Of a stretch of DNA of 64,000 nt, positions 54,073-62,806 are shown piece by piece (the first letter of the stretch is position 1; the number at the start of each line of letters is the position of its first letter). The stretch comes from RUG695 sp050943135. Lineage in GTDB: Bacteria; Planctomycetota; Planctomycetia; Pirellulales; Thermoguttaceae. The stretch lies in assembly GCA_050943135.1 (NCBI GenBank), contig JBMNOP010000013.1, positions 33,257 to 97,256 on the forward strand. Reading direction: 5' to 3'. A program made the position numbers and the translations under genes. Below the pieces are notes generated by a model, which saw only the letters and a program-made list of their open reading frames with translations, had not been told where the DNA came from and did no database searches.

Positions 54073-55998
54073 TTAATCAACTTTGAACACGATGAAGTGC
54101 GAGTTTTGGTAGACCTTGTATTTTTTCATCATCTCGTCAAAACGTTCTTTGGCCTTCGGTTGTGATGCCAGGTGATAGGGGGGCTGTTCGACGACGATGT
54201 AGTTGATATGGTATTTTTCGGCCTGCCGGAGGATTCGCTTTTCTCCTTTGGCAAGGATGACCGCGATCAGAGGATTGTTCCAGCGGTCTTTTCCTTTCTT
54301 GGTTCCGGTGGTATAAAGATCTTCCATCAGGGCAAACCATTTTACCATCGAGGCGGCGTCTTGAGGGATCTCTTTCCAGTTTCCGACCTCGGCACGATGA
54401 GAATTCCATTTCCACGACCCATACCCCCTCGGCACCAAAAAGACGGCGTCGTCAGGGGTATTTTCCCGTGCCCAACGGCAGACGTTGAGCCAGCCGTTCG
54501 AGATCGACTCTTTCGGCGGGTTACTTCGCGGCACGAGCACCCCGGTTTTCATCGTCGTCATTTCGACGACACCCCACGCCGGAGCGAGCACCGCCAGGGT
54601 GAAAGGTACCGCAAAGAAGACAGCCGCGACAAAGGCATTCGGTCTGCCCGTCCTTGTGCGGCACACGGTTTTCGGCAACCAAGCGAAGATGCCGAAAGCC
54701 AAAATCATTGCCAGGAACGCGATCGCGTCAACAGGTTCGGGGGAAACCGGAAAAGGAGGGGAAACAGGCGCCGCCTTGGTGAGCGACGCCGCATACGCAA
54801 GAAAGATCTTTTTGGCGGCGACAAAGAACACCCCCGCAAGAATGAGTATCGGTGCCCACATTTCCAGTAAGGGGTTTCGTATGGCAAAGTCGTCTTTTTC
54901 GAAGAGTGCGGCCAACAGTACGCAGCTTCCGAAAGCTACTCCGGCCGGGACGGTCCAGTCGGAGAGGCGAAACCAGTAGAAACGAAGCATGTCGGCGGCA
55001 ATGCCCCCGTCGCGCAGCCAACCGACCCTGACCAGGAGCGGAATTCCGTAATCCCAGAAAAGTCCGATCCCGGCAATCAAGAGCGAAATGCCGACGAATC
55101 GGTTCCAGAGTCGCCAGATCGCACGGGCGCTTCCCGTCTCGTTTGGTTGAAATCGGCAGAAGAAGAACCAGACGAGGGCCAGAAGGAGAAAACGGACACG
55201 GAAAATCCACGGCAGGGTTGAGGGAACCAGATGGTGTGATATTCGTTCGTAGACGTATATCCGATGAGCCTGTCTCTGAACTTCGACCGGGACACCTTGG
55301 TCAAGCATCAATGCCGGAATGATTCCCGCAAGCGCGATCAGGCCGCCGACCGTCAGACCGAAGAAAAGTCGCTTAGCAGACAGCGCAACCGGTTCTTCGG
55401 AAGTCTCTTTCCAAAGAAGCTTTTCGAGTCCCGAGACCATCAGGGCACCGAGTGCGGCGAGAACCCCCCATCCACCGACCAATACATGGAACGCCGAGGC
55501 GAGCCCCATCAAAATGAAGCCCTCTGTATAGCGGCGCCGTAAAAAGAGCGCGAGCCCCCAAAAAAGGAAAGGGAATGCGAGCCCTTTTCCCTCAACGCCA
55601 CCGATGACCCATTCCCCGGCCAGATGGAAGTGTTCGAGATAAAAGAAGAAGGCTGCAGCCGTTAGGATCGACCAGCCTCGTTTCGGAATCAGCGTGCTCG
55701 AAAGACGCTGCCACCCGAACGAGGTAAAGAGCCAGATGGTGATCCGTCCGAACCAAACGAGTGCCGTTGGTTTCAGAAAGAGAGAAAAAAAGCCGAAGAG
55801 AGAGTAAAACAGGTAGTGGGAATCGGAGGAATTAAGGAATGGATCGCTTGCGAAAACTCCTCGGTTCCAGAAATGAATCGCCTTCCCAACGTAATAAGGT
55901 TCGTTCACGTCGGGAACAGGCCAAAAACCATAGAGAAGGCACAGAAGAAAAATCACCGCAACTTCAACGGCCGCGGTTCTAACATACGTGTTTCCCAT
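54073..55998 (-). CDS. Polytopic membrane protein, possibly GT-C fold
   Basis: A 641-residue inner-membrane protein with roughly 12-13 hydrophobic helices and a C-terminal soluble part of about 130 residues (from ISNGWLNVCRWARENTPDDA). The first periplasmic loop contains PDVNEPYYVGKAIHFW, resembling the acidic motif of GT-C glycosyltransferases, and GSWKWN-type and NTPDDAVFL segments resemble C-terminal parts of such proteins. Function is unknown. Its ATG lies inside the purF end (20-base overlap), so the two are translated from one message; residues upstream in the longer frame are a purF shadow. Confidence 0.75.
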   Translation of the reverse strand: MGNTYVRTAAVEVAVIFLLCLLYGFWPVPDVNEPYYVGKAIHFWNRGVFASDPFLNSSDSHYLFYSLFGFFSLFLKPTALVWFGRITIWLFTSFGWQRLSSTLIPKRGWSILTAAAFFFYLEHFHLAGEWVIGGVEGKGLAFPFLFWGLALFLRRRYTEGFILMGLASAFHVLVGGWGVLAALGALMVSGLEKLLWKETSEEPVALSAKRLFFGLTVGGLIALAGIIPALMLDQGVPVEVQRQAHRIYVYERISHHLVPSTLPWIFRVRFLLLALVWFFFCRFQPNETGSARAIWRLWNRFVGISLLIAGIGLFWDYGIPLLVRVGWLRDGGIAADMLRFYWFRLSDWTVPAGVAFGSCVLLAALFEKDDFAIRNPLLEMWAPILILAGVFFVAAKKIFLAYAASLTKAAPVSPPFPVSPEPVDAIAFLAMILAFGIFAWLPKTVCRTRTGRPNAFVAAVFFAVPFTLAVLAPAWGVVEMTTMKTGVLVPRSNPPKESISNGWLNVCRWARENTPDDAVFLVPRGYGSWKWNSHRAEVGNWKEIPQDAASMVKWFALMEDLYTTGTKKGKDRWNNPLIAVILAKGEKRILRQAEKYHINYIVVEQPPYHLASQPKAKERFDEMMKKYKVYQNSHFIVFKVD

Positions 55999-57586
55999 TC
56001 TGAATTTCCGCAGAGGACGGATTCGCTTCATAGAGTTTGAATGCTTCCGCGGCCAGTTTCCCCCCCCACGGGGTCGGATATTCGTTGTTGATGCAGGCCA
56101 GGCAGAGACGATCGGCCGGCAGGTCGAGCGCGCGGAAGAGCGCTTCGTGTGAAAGGAAACGGAGCGAATCGGCGCCGAGATCTTTAGCCATTTCGTTTTC
56201 CAGGGCAGGATCAACCCGCCATTGGCTGACCGGTTTGCCCGTCTTGTAGAAGAAAGGGGTTGTAAAGAGTTGCCCGTAGGTCGACATATCAGTCCCGTAG
56301 AAACAAGGGGCGATGATTGGCGGGCAGGCGGGACGAACATGTACCTCTTTCGCCTTTCCGACGTCGCGGATCCGTTTCAGAAGGACACGCATCGTGGTCG
56401 AGCGGACGATCGAGTCTTCGACCAAGAAAACGCGTTTCCCTTTCAGGACCTCTTCAAGAGGGGTATACTTTGTTTTGGCTTTCCTCCAGCGATACTCGCC
56501 GTTTTCGATAAAGGTTCGACCACTGTACCGATTACGAATCAGCCCTTCGAGGCAGGGGATCCCGAGCTTATAGGCCATACCGTCGGCCGCCGCCTTGGCG
56601 GTGTCGGGAACCGGAACCACAATTGAATCTTTGTCGAGTGGGATATCTTCTTGGATTGCCATCTCTTCGCCAAGCCTTTTGCGGGCCAGGTAGACACTCC
56701 GCTGATCGAGTGTGCTGGCGACATTGGCAAAATATGCCCATTCGAAGAAACAGTGAGCCGAACGTTTACTTTCGGCGAACCGTTCGAACCGGATCCCCTT
56801 TTCATCGACGATGATGACCTGACCCGGTTCCACGTTTTTGATCTGTTCGGAAGTGAACCCGAGATTGAAGAGGGCAACGCTCTCGCTGGCCGCGGCAAAG
56901 AGAGAACCGTCAAAGGCGTAGAGGAGCGGTTTGATTCCCAACGGGTCGCGGACGACGAAGAGCTGGCCGTGGGCGTTGAGGTAAACGAGACAGTACGAAC
57001 CATCCAGTTTTTCGGAAACACGCTTGCAGACTTTCAAGGGATCGGGATCGCCCTCTTTGGATTCCTGAGAGACGGCGGTACAGAGGAAATGGAGGAAGAT
57101 CTCCATATCGGTGTCGCGCGCCAGTGAAGCGTTTTCGTCTTTGAGGATTTGCTCACGCAGGTCGCGGTAGTTGCTCAGTTGGCCGTTAAAAGCGAAACTG
57201 AACCACTTGTATTTCTTAATATGGTGACGTTCGAGGGGCTGAGCATAACTCCGGTCTTCCTGACCGGTGGAAGCGTATCGGGTATGACCTATGGCCGCAC
57301 AACCGGCGTAACGGTCCATCAGTTTGTGGTAATTGGTGCGATGACTCAGATGGAAAACCTCGGACACACTGCCGACATCTTTATGTGTGTTAATGAGTTG
57401 TTCACGATTAGGATTATATGAGGTGATTCCGGCGGCAAGTTGACCCCGGTTTTGGAGGTCCAGCAACATACGGGGGATCAGTCTCGAAACCTCGTTACGC
57501 CCTTGGGGCGGTGCCAGAGGCGACGTCTCGCCGATCGAAAGGTGATAAATTGCGGCTACGCCGCATTCTTCGTGAAGACCGCCCAT
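55979..57586 (-). CDS. purF: Amidophosphoribosyltransferase
   Basis: First step of purine synthesis, making phosphoribosylamine from PRPP and glutamine. The 535-residue protein has the glutaminase nucleophile Cys8 in HEECGVAAI, reached after removal of a short leader, ASTGQEDRSYAQP, and FNGQLSNYRDLR. The phosphoribosyltransferase part has the PRPP loop VFLVEDSIVRSTTMRVL. Cys residues in PPIIAPCFYGTD and LCLACINNEYPTPWG match the iron-sulfur cluster positions of the Bacillus type. GAGAG precedes the ATG. A membrane-protein gene overlaps its 3' end. Confidence 0.93.
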   Translation of the reverse strand: MGGLHEECGVAAIYHLSIGETSPLAPPQGRNEVSRLIPRMLLDLQNRGQLAAGITSYNPNREQLINTHKDVGSVSEVFHLSHRTNYHKLMDRYAGCAAIGHTRYASTGQEDRSYAQPLERHHIKKYKWFSFAFNGQLSNYRDLREQILKDENASLARDTDMEIFLHFLCTAVSQESKEGDPDPLKVCKRVSEKLDGSYCLVYLNAHGQLFVVRDPLGIKPLLYAFDGSLFAAASESVALFNLGFTSEQIKNVEPGQVIIVDEKGIRFERFAESKRSAHCFFEWAYFANVASTLDQRSVYLARKRLGEEMAIQEDIPLDKDSIVVPVPDTAKAAADGMAYKLGIPCLEGLIRNRYSGRTFIENGEYRWRKAKTKYTPLEEVLKGKRVFLVEDSIVRSTTMRVLLKRIRDVGKAKEVHVRPACPPIIAPCFYGTDMSTYGQLFTTPFFYKTGKPVSQWRVDPALENEMAKDLGADSLRFLSHEALFRALDLPADRLCLACINNEYPTPWGGKLAAEAFKLYEANPSSAEIQNGKHVC

Positions 57587-57747
57587 CTCTCTGTCTTTCT
57601 GTATCGATATTTGGATCAGGCGCGAACCGTGACGCCGTCGTGAACGAGAATTCCTCAGGTAGCAACGGCCCTCAGGCCATTTTACCTTTTACGCGATCTT
57701 CTACAAGACGGACAAGTTTAAATAAAGGGGGAGATTTGGTCGGTGGT

Positions 57748-58752
57748 TCAGTTGTTCACGTGGATTTCAATGACATCGCCCTCCTGGATTTCGTACTCTC
57801 CGTTGACGGGCGTCCCGTCGTGAACCGCCGTTCCCCAAACTCGGGCACGGGCAAACTTCTCGACGTAGTCTTTATGGATCATTCCCGCCAGATCCAGAAC
57901 GGTATCTCCCTTCCGAACCGTGAACGGCTTGTCCATATCAGGTTCTTTTTTCGTCGGGGATTTGGTATAAACACGCAATACACCGAGTGACTTGTAGATG
58001 GCGTCACGCAATTCTTCCATTCCGGTCATTTCGGTCGCCGAAATCCGGAATTCTTCAAAATCGGTCGGACAGAGTTCATGGAACAGCTCGATTCGCCCTT
58101 CGGCGTCGGGCAGATCGATTTTGTTAAAAATCAGGAAGGTCTTGGTGAAGGAGAGCCCAACATCTTCCTCATCGAGGGACGACGCCCGTGCAAGACGTGT
58201 TTTCGTTGTGTGTAGACGCTTGAGGAGTTCGTCGCACTGTTCGATTCCGTCGTCGCTGCCACAGTCGACCATCAGAAGGACCAGGTCGGCGGCACGGATA
58301 AATCCGTACATGTATGGTTGCAGGAAATCCGGCGTGATCGGCGGCGTGTCGATAAGTTGAACCATCACATCATTCCACGGCATCATCCCCGGCATCGGCT
58401 GAAGTGTCGTGAACGGGTAGGGAGCGACTTCCGGTTTTGCCTTGGTAAAGGAGGCCAGTAGCTGGCTCTTCCCCGCGTTTGGTCCCCCAATAATGACGGC
58501 GGTTCCGGCACCCTGACGAGGAATCTTGACACTTTTGGCACTGGCCTTTTTCGGCGCGGTACGAGCTGTCTCGATTTCTTTCTTGACATCCGAGATCTTT
58601 GTCTTGAGCATCATCTGAATCTTTTCGCTCGCCTTGTGTTTCGGTATTTCGGCGAACATTATCTGCAACCATTTGAGCTCCTCTTCGGGGGTAGCAGATC
58701 GGCGGTAATTTTCTTCGGCTCGGAGGTACTGTGGGGTAAGGTTAGCTGCCAT
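57748..58752 (-). CDS. TGS-domain GTPase (DRG/Obg-like)
   Basis: A 334-residue GTPase of the Obg/DRG class. G1 is IGGPNAGKSQL (residues about 88-98), followed by the G2 and G3 elements TTLQPMPG and DTPPITPDF, NKIDLPDAEGR as G4 and SATEMTG as G5. A C-terminal TGS domain (about 265-334, FTVRKGDTVLDLAGMIHKD) likely binds nucleotide or RNA, as in ThrRS and SpoT. The N-terminal helical region resembles that of archaeal and eukaryal DRG proteins. GAGAGACACC precedes ATG 58752. The function is probably linked to ribosomes, by inference. Confidence 0.85.
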   Translation of the reverse strand: MAANLTPQYLRAEENYRRSATPEEELKWLQIMFAEIPKHKASEKIQMMLKTKISDVKKEIETARTAPKKASAKSVKIPRQGAGTAVIIGGPNAGKSQLLASFTKAKPEVAPYPFTTLQPMPGMMPWNDVMVQLIDTPPITPDFLQPYMYGFIRAADLVLLMVDCGSDDGIEQCDELLKRLHTTKTRLARASSLDEEDVGLSFTKTFLIFNKIDLPDAEGRIELFHELCPTDFEEFRISATEMTGMEELRDAIYKSLGVLRVYTKSPTKKEPDMDKPFTVRKGDTVLDLAGMIHKDYVEKFARARVWGTAVHDGTPVNGEYEIQEGDVIEIHVNN

Positions 58753-58773
58753 GGTGTCTCTCGGAAAAAACAA

Positions 58774-58804
58774 AACCCCATTTCCTGGAAGGCGAAATGG
58801 GGTT
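58774..58804 (-). terminator. Strong terminator after the hyperacidic gene
   Basis: On the minus strand a perfect 11-bp stem (AACCCCATTTC with GAAATGGGGTT) and nine-base loop are followed by TTGTTTTTT. It lies 33 bases after the stop of the gene at 58837. Confidence 0.8.
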
Positions 58805-58836
58805 CGGAATTCTAAAAGAGGAAAATAAACGAGGAA

Positions 58837-59205
58837 CTAGCGCTCGTCATCATCGTCGTCTTCGTCCCAGTCGTCCTCTTCGAGGTCGTCTTCGTCGTCA
58901 TCGACCTCTTTCCATTCGGTTTCGTCATCGTCCCAATCGTCTTGGTCGTCCTCGTCTTCGTCTTCATCCTCCTCTTTGTCCTCGTCTTCGTCGTCCCAAT
59001 CCTCGTCGTCCCAGTCGTCGTCTTCGTCGTCCCAATCTTCGTCGTCTTCATCCCAGTCGTCATCATCTTCGTCCCAGTCGTCATCATCGGAGAGGGCAAC
59101 CGGCATCGGAAGAACGCCGGTCGTGCTTTCGATCGGATCGAATCCGTCAAAGACGGAACAGAGGGTGTTTTCCATGTTCGAAATATCAGAGCTTCTGAAT
59201 TCCAC
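58837..59205 (-). CDS. Hyperacidic Asp/Glu protein with regularly spaced Trp
   Basis: A 122-residue protein. Residues about 1-39 are ordinary (VEFRSSDISNMENTL). The last 83 residues hold 68 Asp or Glu and eight Trp, the first five of them spaced six or seven residues apart (DDWDEDD units). The net charge is extreme, so the tail must be disordered or metal-bound; it could bind Ca2+ or basic proteins. GTG 59205 has AAGGA seven bases upstream and is preferred over the upstream TTG. It has a promoter at 59273-59301 and a terminator at 58774-58804, so it forms a single-gene unit. No known family is recognised. Confidence 0.8.
   Translation of the reverse strand: MEFRSSDISNMENTLCSVFDGFDPIESTTGVLPMPVALSDDDDWDEDDDDWDEDDEDWDDEDDDWDDEDWDDEDEDKEEDEDEDEDDQDDWDDDETEWKEVDDDEDDLEEDDWDEDDDDDER
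58845..59095. repeat. Low-complexity Asp/Glu codon tract
   Basis: Nearly periodic GTCxTC/CCCAGTCGTC units on the plus strand, coding for the DDWDEDD repeats. It is an imperfect tandem repeat and could change length by slippage. Confidence 0.6.
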
Positions 59206-59272
59206 GGTAAAGTCCTTTATCAAACGGGGTTTCAATTTTTATACGGAACAACCGGTAACCTTTCTTATCGGC

Positions 59273-59301
59273 AATATGAATAAAAAAGCTCCGTTTGTCA
59301 A
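59273..59301 (-). promoter_or_regulatory. Promoter for the hyperacidic gene
   Basis: Minus-strand perfect TTGACA (59301-59296), 17-base spacer, CATATT (59278-59273). Transcription would begin near 59266, giving a leader of about 60 bases. Confidence 0.65.
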
Positions 59302-59356
59302 CCTTGTTTCATCCTATTTGCAAAAAAAACAGAATTTTTTTACTTTTGTTTCGCTT

Positions 59357-60004
59357 CTATCCTATTTTCCCCTGATCGGACCGTTGCGGTTCGGGTGTCG
59401 GCGTCTCTTTACTGCTCTGCGGTTCGGTCTCTTCTTCGGGGGGAGTTTCCTTCTCTTTGTGTCGGGGAAGAGCGCCGAGATCGGTCAGTCCGAAGACTTG
59501 CAGAAAGCGTTTGGTCGTCCCGTACAGGAACGGTCGGCCCGGCTCTTCCAGGCGGCCGACAATCTGAATCAGATTTTGATCCATCAGCTGGCGGAGAATA
59601 TCGCCGCATGCCGCGCCGCGAATCCGCTCGATACTCGCACGCAATATCGGTTGCCGGTATGCCACGATCGCCAGTGTTTCCATAGCCGTACGGGTAAGCC
59701 GAACTTCAACCGGCACTTCTTGGAGTCGGAAAAGCCATGGAGCAAATGCCGGATGGGTCCGGAGTTGATAGCCATTGGCAACCTCGACCACACAGAAAGC
59801 GCTTTTGACCGCACGGTAACGTCGGTTCAGTTCGCTGATCAGGGGTTTGACCTCGGAGACGTCTTTGAGGTCCGCCAGAACCGCAAGGCGTCGGTTTGAC
59901 ATCGGCTCGCGGCTCAGGAAGAGGGCCGCTTCGAGCCGCGCGGCGGGAGGGAGATCCGGGATCGTACGAGGGGTGTCGTTCGGCTCAGATCGAAAAAGTT
60001 TCAT
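59357..60004 (-). CDS. scpB: Segregation and condensation protein B
   Basis: A 215-residue subunit of the SMC-ScpA-ScpB condensin. Two winged-helix domains are visible: PPAARLEAALFLSREPMSNRRL in the first and LTRTAMETLAIVAYRQPILRASIERIRG in the second, the latter being the classic ScpB signature. The GTTKRFLQVFGLTDLGALP end is also typical. A Pro/Glu-rich tail of about 45 residues is disordered. smc and scpA are not in the window. Confidence 0.92.
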   Translation of the reverse strand: MKLFRSEPNDTPRTIPDLPPAARLEAALFLSREPMSNRRLAVLADLKDVSEVKPLISELNRRYRAVKSAFCVVEVANGYQLRTHPAFAPWLFRLQEVPVEVRLTRTAMETLAIVAYRQPILRASIERIRGAACGDILRQLMDQNLIQIVGRLEEPGRPFLYGTTKRFLQVFGLTDLGALPRHKEKETPPEEETEPQSSKETPTPEPQRSDQGKIG

Positions 60005-60109
60005 AGATTATCCTCTCCGGCGATTCTCCCGATGGCAGTCCCTCGGGACGGGGCAGGGGGCGTGCGGGAGTACGAAATCGTTTCTCCGGTTTCCGTCCGG
60101 GACCAACTT

Positions 60110-61246
60110 TCAGCTGATCAGCTGGATGTTATCACGGTGAACCACTTCTTCATAGGGACATTCTCCGAGGATTTCACCGATTTCGTGGCAGGGGCGACCA
60201 TGGATCCGTCCCATTTCCTCGTGGCTGTAGTTTGAAAGTCCGCGGGCCACCTCGTTCCCCCGGGCATCGAGGATTGCGATAATTTCTCCCTTTTCGAACG
60301 AGCCTTTAACGGCGGTGACCCCGACAGGAAGAAGGCTTTTCCCTTTTTCCAGGAGGGCACGAACGGCTCCGTCATCGATCACCACAGCTCCCCTCGGAAC
60401 GGCGGCAAAACCGAGCCACCGTTTCCGTGCCAAGAGGCGTCCTTTAGGAAAGAATGCGGTGCCGACTTCTTCGCCGTTCATAATTCGCGTCAGGGTCGAC
60501 GTATCGTCGCCGTTGGCGATGATGACGCTCCCCCCCCCCGTCGTGAGGATCTGGGCCGCTTTGAGTTTGCTCGACATTCCCCCTTTGCTTCGTCCCGATC
60601 GTTTTTCGGCAACCATCGTCATCAGGTCGGGGGTCCATCGGTCGACCAGCGGGATCAACTTCGAGGAATCGAGGGCTGGATCGCCATCGTAGAGTCCATC
60701 GACGTCGGTCAGCAGGATCAGAAGTGGCTCCATAAAGAGGTTGGCGATCAGCGCCGCAAGGCGGTCGTTGTCTCCGAACGTAGAATTCAGCTCGTCGACG
60801 CTGACGGTATCGTTCTCGTTGACGATCGGCAAGACTCCGTAGGTGAAAAGGGAAATAAACGTATTGCGGGCGTTCAGATACCGGTCCCGGTGAATCAGGT
60901 CCGATGCGGTCAGGAGGACCTGCGCCGAATGCTTCTCGTACCGAGCCAGGGCCTCTTCGTAGGTTTGCATCAGTTTTCCCTGACCGATGGCGGCGATCGC
61001 CTGGAGCTTGGGATGTTCGGTCGGGCGTTTATCGAGACCGAGAATCCCCATTCCCGCGCCGATGGCTCCGGAGCTGACCAGAATCACCTTTTTTCCCCGA
61101 TCCTGGATTTTGACCAGGTCTTCGACGAGTTTTTCGATCCGTGGAACATTCAGTCGTCCGTCGGCTCCCGTCAGCACGTTTGTCCCAACCTTGACCACGA
61201 CATGTTCGGCGGTTTGAAAAATTTCCTGTCTGCTTAGGCTGACCAT
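60110..61246 (-). CDS. proB: Glutamate 5-kinase with PUA domain
   Basis: First step of proline synthesis. The 378-residue protein has the kinase domain with VVVKVGTNVLTG, LVSSGAIGAGMG, NENDTVSVDEL and DVDGLYDGDP, SGRSKGGMSSKLKAAQ, and a C-terminal PUA domain (about 285-370, GAVVIDDGAVRALLEKGKSLLP). The feedback-binding residues cannot be judged further here. GAGG precedes the ATG. proA is not adjacent. Confidence 0.94.
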   Translation of the reverse strand: MVSLSRQEIFQTAEHVVVKVGTNVLTGADGRLNVPRIEKLVEDLVKIQDRGKKVILVSSGAIGAGMGILGLDKRPTEHPKLQAIAAIGQGKLMQTYEEALARYEKHSAQVLLTASDLIHRDRYLNARNTFISLFTYGVLPIVNENDTVSVDELNSTFGDNDRLAALIANLFMEPLLILLTDVDGLYDGDPALDSSKLIPLVDRWTPDLMTMVAEKRSGRSKGGMSSKLKAAQILTTGGGSVIIANGDDTSTLTRIMNGEEVGTAFFPKGRLLARKRWLGFAAVPRGAVVIDDGAVRALLEKGKSLLPVGVTAVKGSFEKGEIIAILDARGNEVARGLSNYSHEEMGRIHGRPCHEIGEILGECPYEEVVHRDNIQLIS

Positions 61247-61335
61247 GGTCTCCTCAAAAACTTGCAGTTAAACCCGGCTATCAAAGCGTCGTCTGCGGGA
61301 GACTGCCGATGAGCGGACAGGTCTGACGAGGCGAC

Positions 61336-61353
61336 CGGTATAGGAGTATACCG
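61336..61353. promoter_or_regulatory. Inverted repeat between divergent proB and the membrane-protein gene
   Basis: CGGTATA and TATACCG form a perfect 7-bp dyad around GGAG, between the proB start and the plus-strand promoter at 61398. It could be a shared operator; it is not supported further. Confidence 0.3.
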
Positions 61354-61397
61354 ATTTTCTCTGGATTGGGAAACCCCCCAAAAATGATGAATTTGGC

Positions 61398-61426
61398 TTG
61401 AAACGATGCATGCTATATCGTACAAT
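61398..61426 (+). promoter_or_regulatory. Promoter for the membrane-protein gene
   Basis: TTGAAA (61398-61403), 17-base spacer, TACAAT (61421-61426). It overlaps the first codon of the longest open frame, so translation begins downstream, at 61503. Confidence 0.65.
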
Positions 61427-61502
61427 GGTTAGGGTATATTCCGCATTGCGGAAGACCATTGAGTTTCGCAAAAGCAAAAACCAGGGTAAAGGTATCATCA
61501 CC

Positions 61503-62759
61503 ATGTCCGAGAATCCGAACAGTCTTTCCGATTCCCCTCTTTCCGACCCGGAAAATTTTGGGATTCCCCCGCAGCCTGTAGCTTCCCCCGATTCGAGTAT
61601 GCCTGAATTGATCCACTCGAAGGTTCCCTTTCGCCCCTGGCTCGGGGAATCGTTTGTTTTCGCAAAGCGCTATTTCCTGCGCTTGTTCGTTCTCTCTCTC
61701 GTTGTCGCGACCCTGTCGTTCGTCGGCGCGCTCCGGGTGCCCGAATCTGAGAGCTCCCCACAATCCTGCCAAACCGGGGCGCTCGCCGAAGGGGAGTCTC
61801 CCGCCGAGTTCGAAGCGGAAGAACCTGCTGCTCCGACCGAAGAGGAGAGTGGCGTTCCCGACGCGAGTGTCTCCGAGGGGGACACGGTTGAGGAAACCGC
61901 TACCGAGGAAACGGAAGCGGTCGAGGAGTCAGATGAAGGAGGTTCCGAAACTGCGATTACCGAAACCAGTGATGTTCGCGGCGTCTGTGGTTCCTGCGGC
62001 CCCCGTTTTTCACGTTGTTTTCCGTCTTCGATGTTTTGGCTTTTCCTGGTTGTCGCTTCTCTCGTCTCGTGGATGATTATGCGCTGGGCGATTTACACGG
62101 CTCGAAGTGACGATGCTTCCTGGAAAAACCTCTCGCTCGGCTCTCTGAAGACCGTTGTGAAACTCTTTGCCCTTAGTTTTATCATTGGCTGCTTGGTGGG
62201 GGGCGGGTTTTTGCTGGTCGGAGGGCTCTGGGTGTGGACGGCACTGGAGCGGCCCGACGCCGCGCTTCAGTTCGAGACGGTGATATCCTCTCTAGTCGCG
62301 GTGATACTCTTTTTGGGCTTGGTCTTTATGTCTTTGAGATTTTCAATCTCCGTTCCGATCATTCTCGATCGTGACTACGGTCCCCTGCGGGCGCTCAAGA
62401 CGTCGTACAAATTTATGAGATCGAATGTCTGGACATTGGTTGTCGGAATTATTTTCTACTACTTGTTTTCCGTCATTCTGACCTTTGTCGTCATCGTTCC
62501 GATGTGCGCGAGTCTTTATGGCGGAGGATCCGCTTCTGCCGACCCGGAACTTCTGTCGCGGACAATCTCCTCGACAAAGGATTGGCCATTTGCTTTGCAG
62601 TCTGTTTCCGCGGTTCTCAATGCGTTCCTTGGCGTGGGATGGATTTCGCTCTTTGTGATTTTCTACCTGATGGCGACCGGACAGCGCCGCCTCGGTGCCT
62701 GGCCCCGAGACGTCGAGGTTGCCGACGGGAGCGCCGACGACCAAACCCCGCAAGCGTAA
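61503..62759 (+). CDS. Membrane protein with a long acidic loop
   Basis: A 418-residue inner-membrane protein with about six helices: near 50-68, 165-187, 210-237, 252-280, 305-330 and 370-392. Between the first two lies an acidic, low-complexity loop of about 85 residues rich in Glu, Thr and Ser (EETATEETEAVEES), followed by CGSCG. The last half has the SLKTVVKLFALSF and RDYGPLRALKTSYKFM stretches seen in uncharacterised membrane proteins of the glycerophosphodiesterase-membrane-domain type, a loose resemblance only. Function unknown. AAGG lies 11 bases before ATG 61503. It precedes a SUMF1-type lipoprotein gene by 47 bases. Confidence 0.75.
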   Translation: MSENPNSLSDSPLSDPENFGIPPQPVASPDSSMPELIHSKVPFRPWLGESFVFAKRYFLRLFVLSLVVATLSFVGALRVPESESSPQSCQTGALAEGESPAEFEAEEPAAPTEEESGVPDASVSEGDTVEETATEETEAVEESDEGGSETAITETSDVRGVCGSCGPRFSRCFPSSMFWLFLVVASLVSWMIMRWAIYTARSDDASWKNLSLGSLKTVVKLFALSFIIGCLVGGGFLLVGGLWVWTALERPDAALQFETVISSLVAVILFLGLVFMSLRFSISVPIILDRDYGPLRALKTSYKFMRSNVWTLVVGIIFYYLFSVILTFVVIVPMCASLYGGGSASADPELLSRTISSTKDWPFALQSVSAVLNAFLGVGWISLFVIFYLMATGQRRLGAWPRDVEVADGSADDQTPQA

Positions 62760-62806
62760 ACACATAGATACACATACGTGTGAAGACAAACCGAGAGATT
62801 CCTCCG

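Noticed and set aside
58840..59095. Repeats resembling a CRISPR array
   Set aside because: Units are short, imperfect and in phase with codons; there are no unique spacers and no cas genes.
58976..59899. Plus-strand frame starting with a Ser/Gln repeat (SSSQSSSSQ)
   Set aside because: The repeat is the complement of the Asp/Glu/Trp codons of the hyperacidic gene and then runs antisense through scpB.
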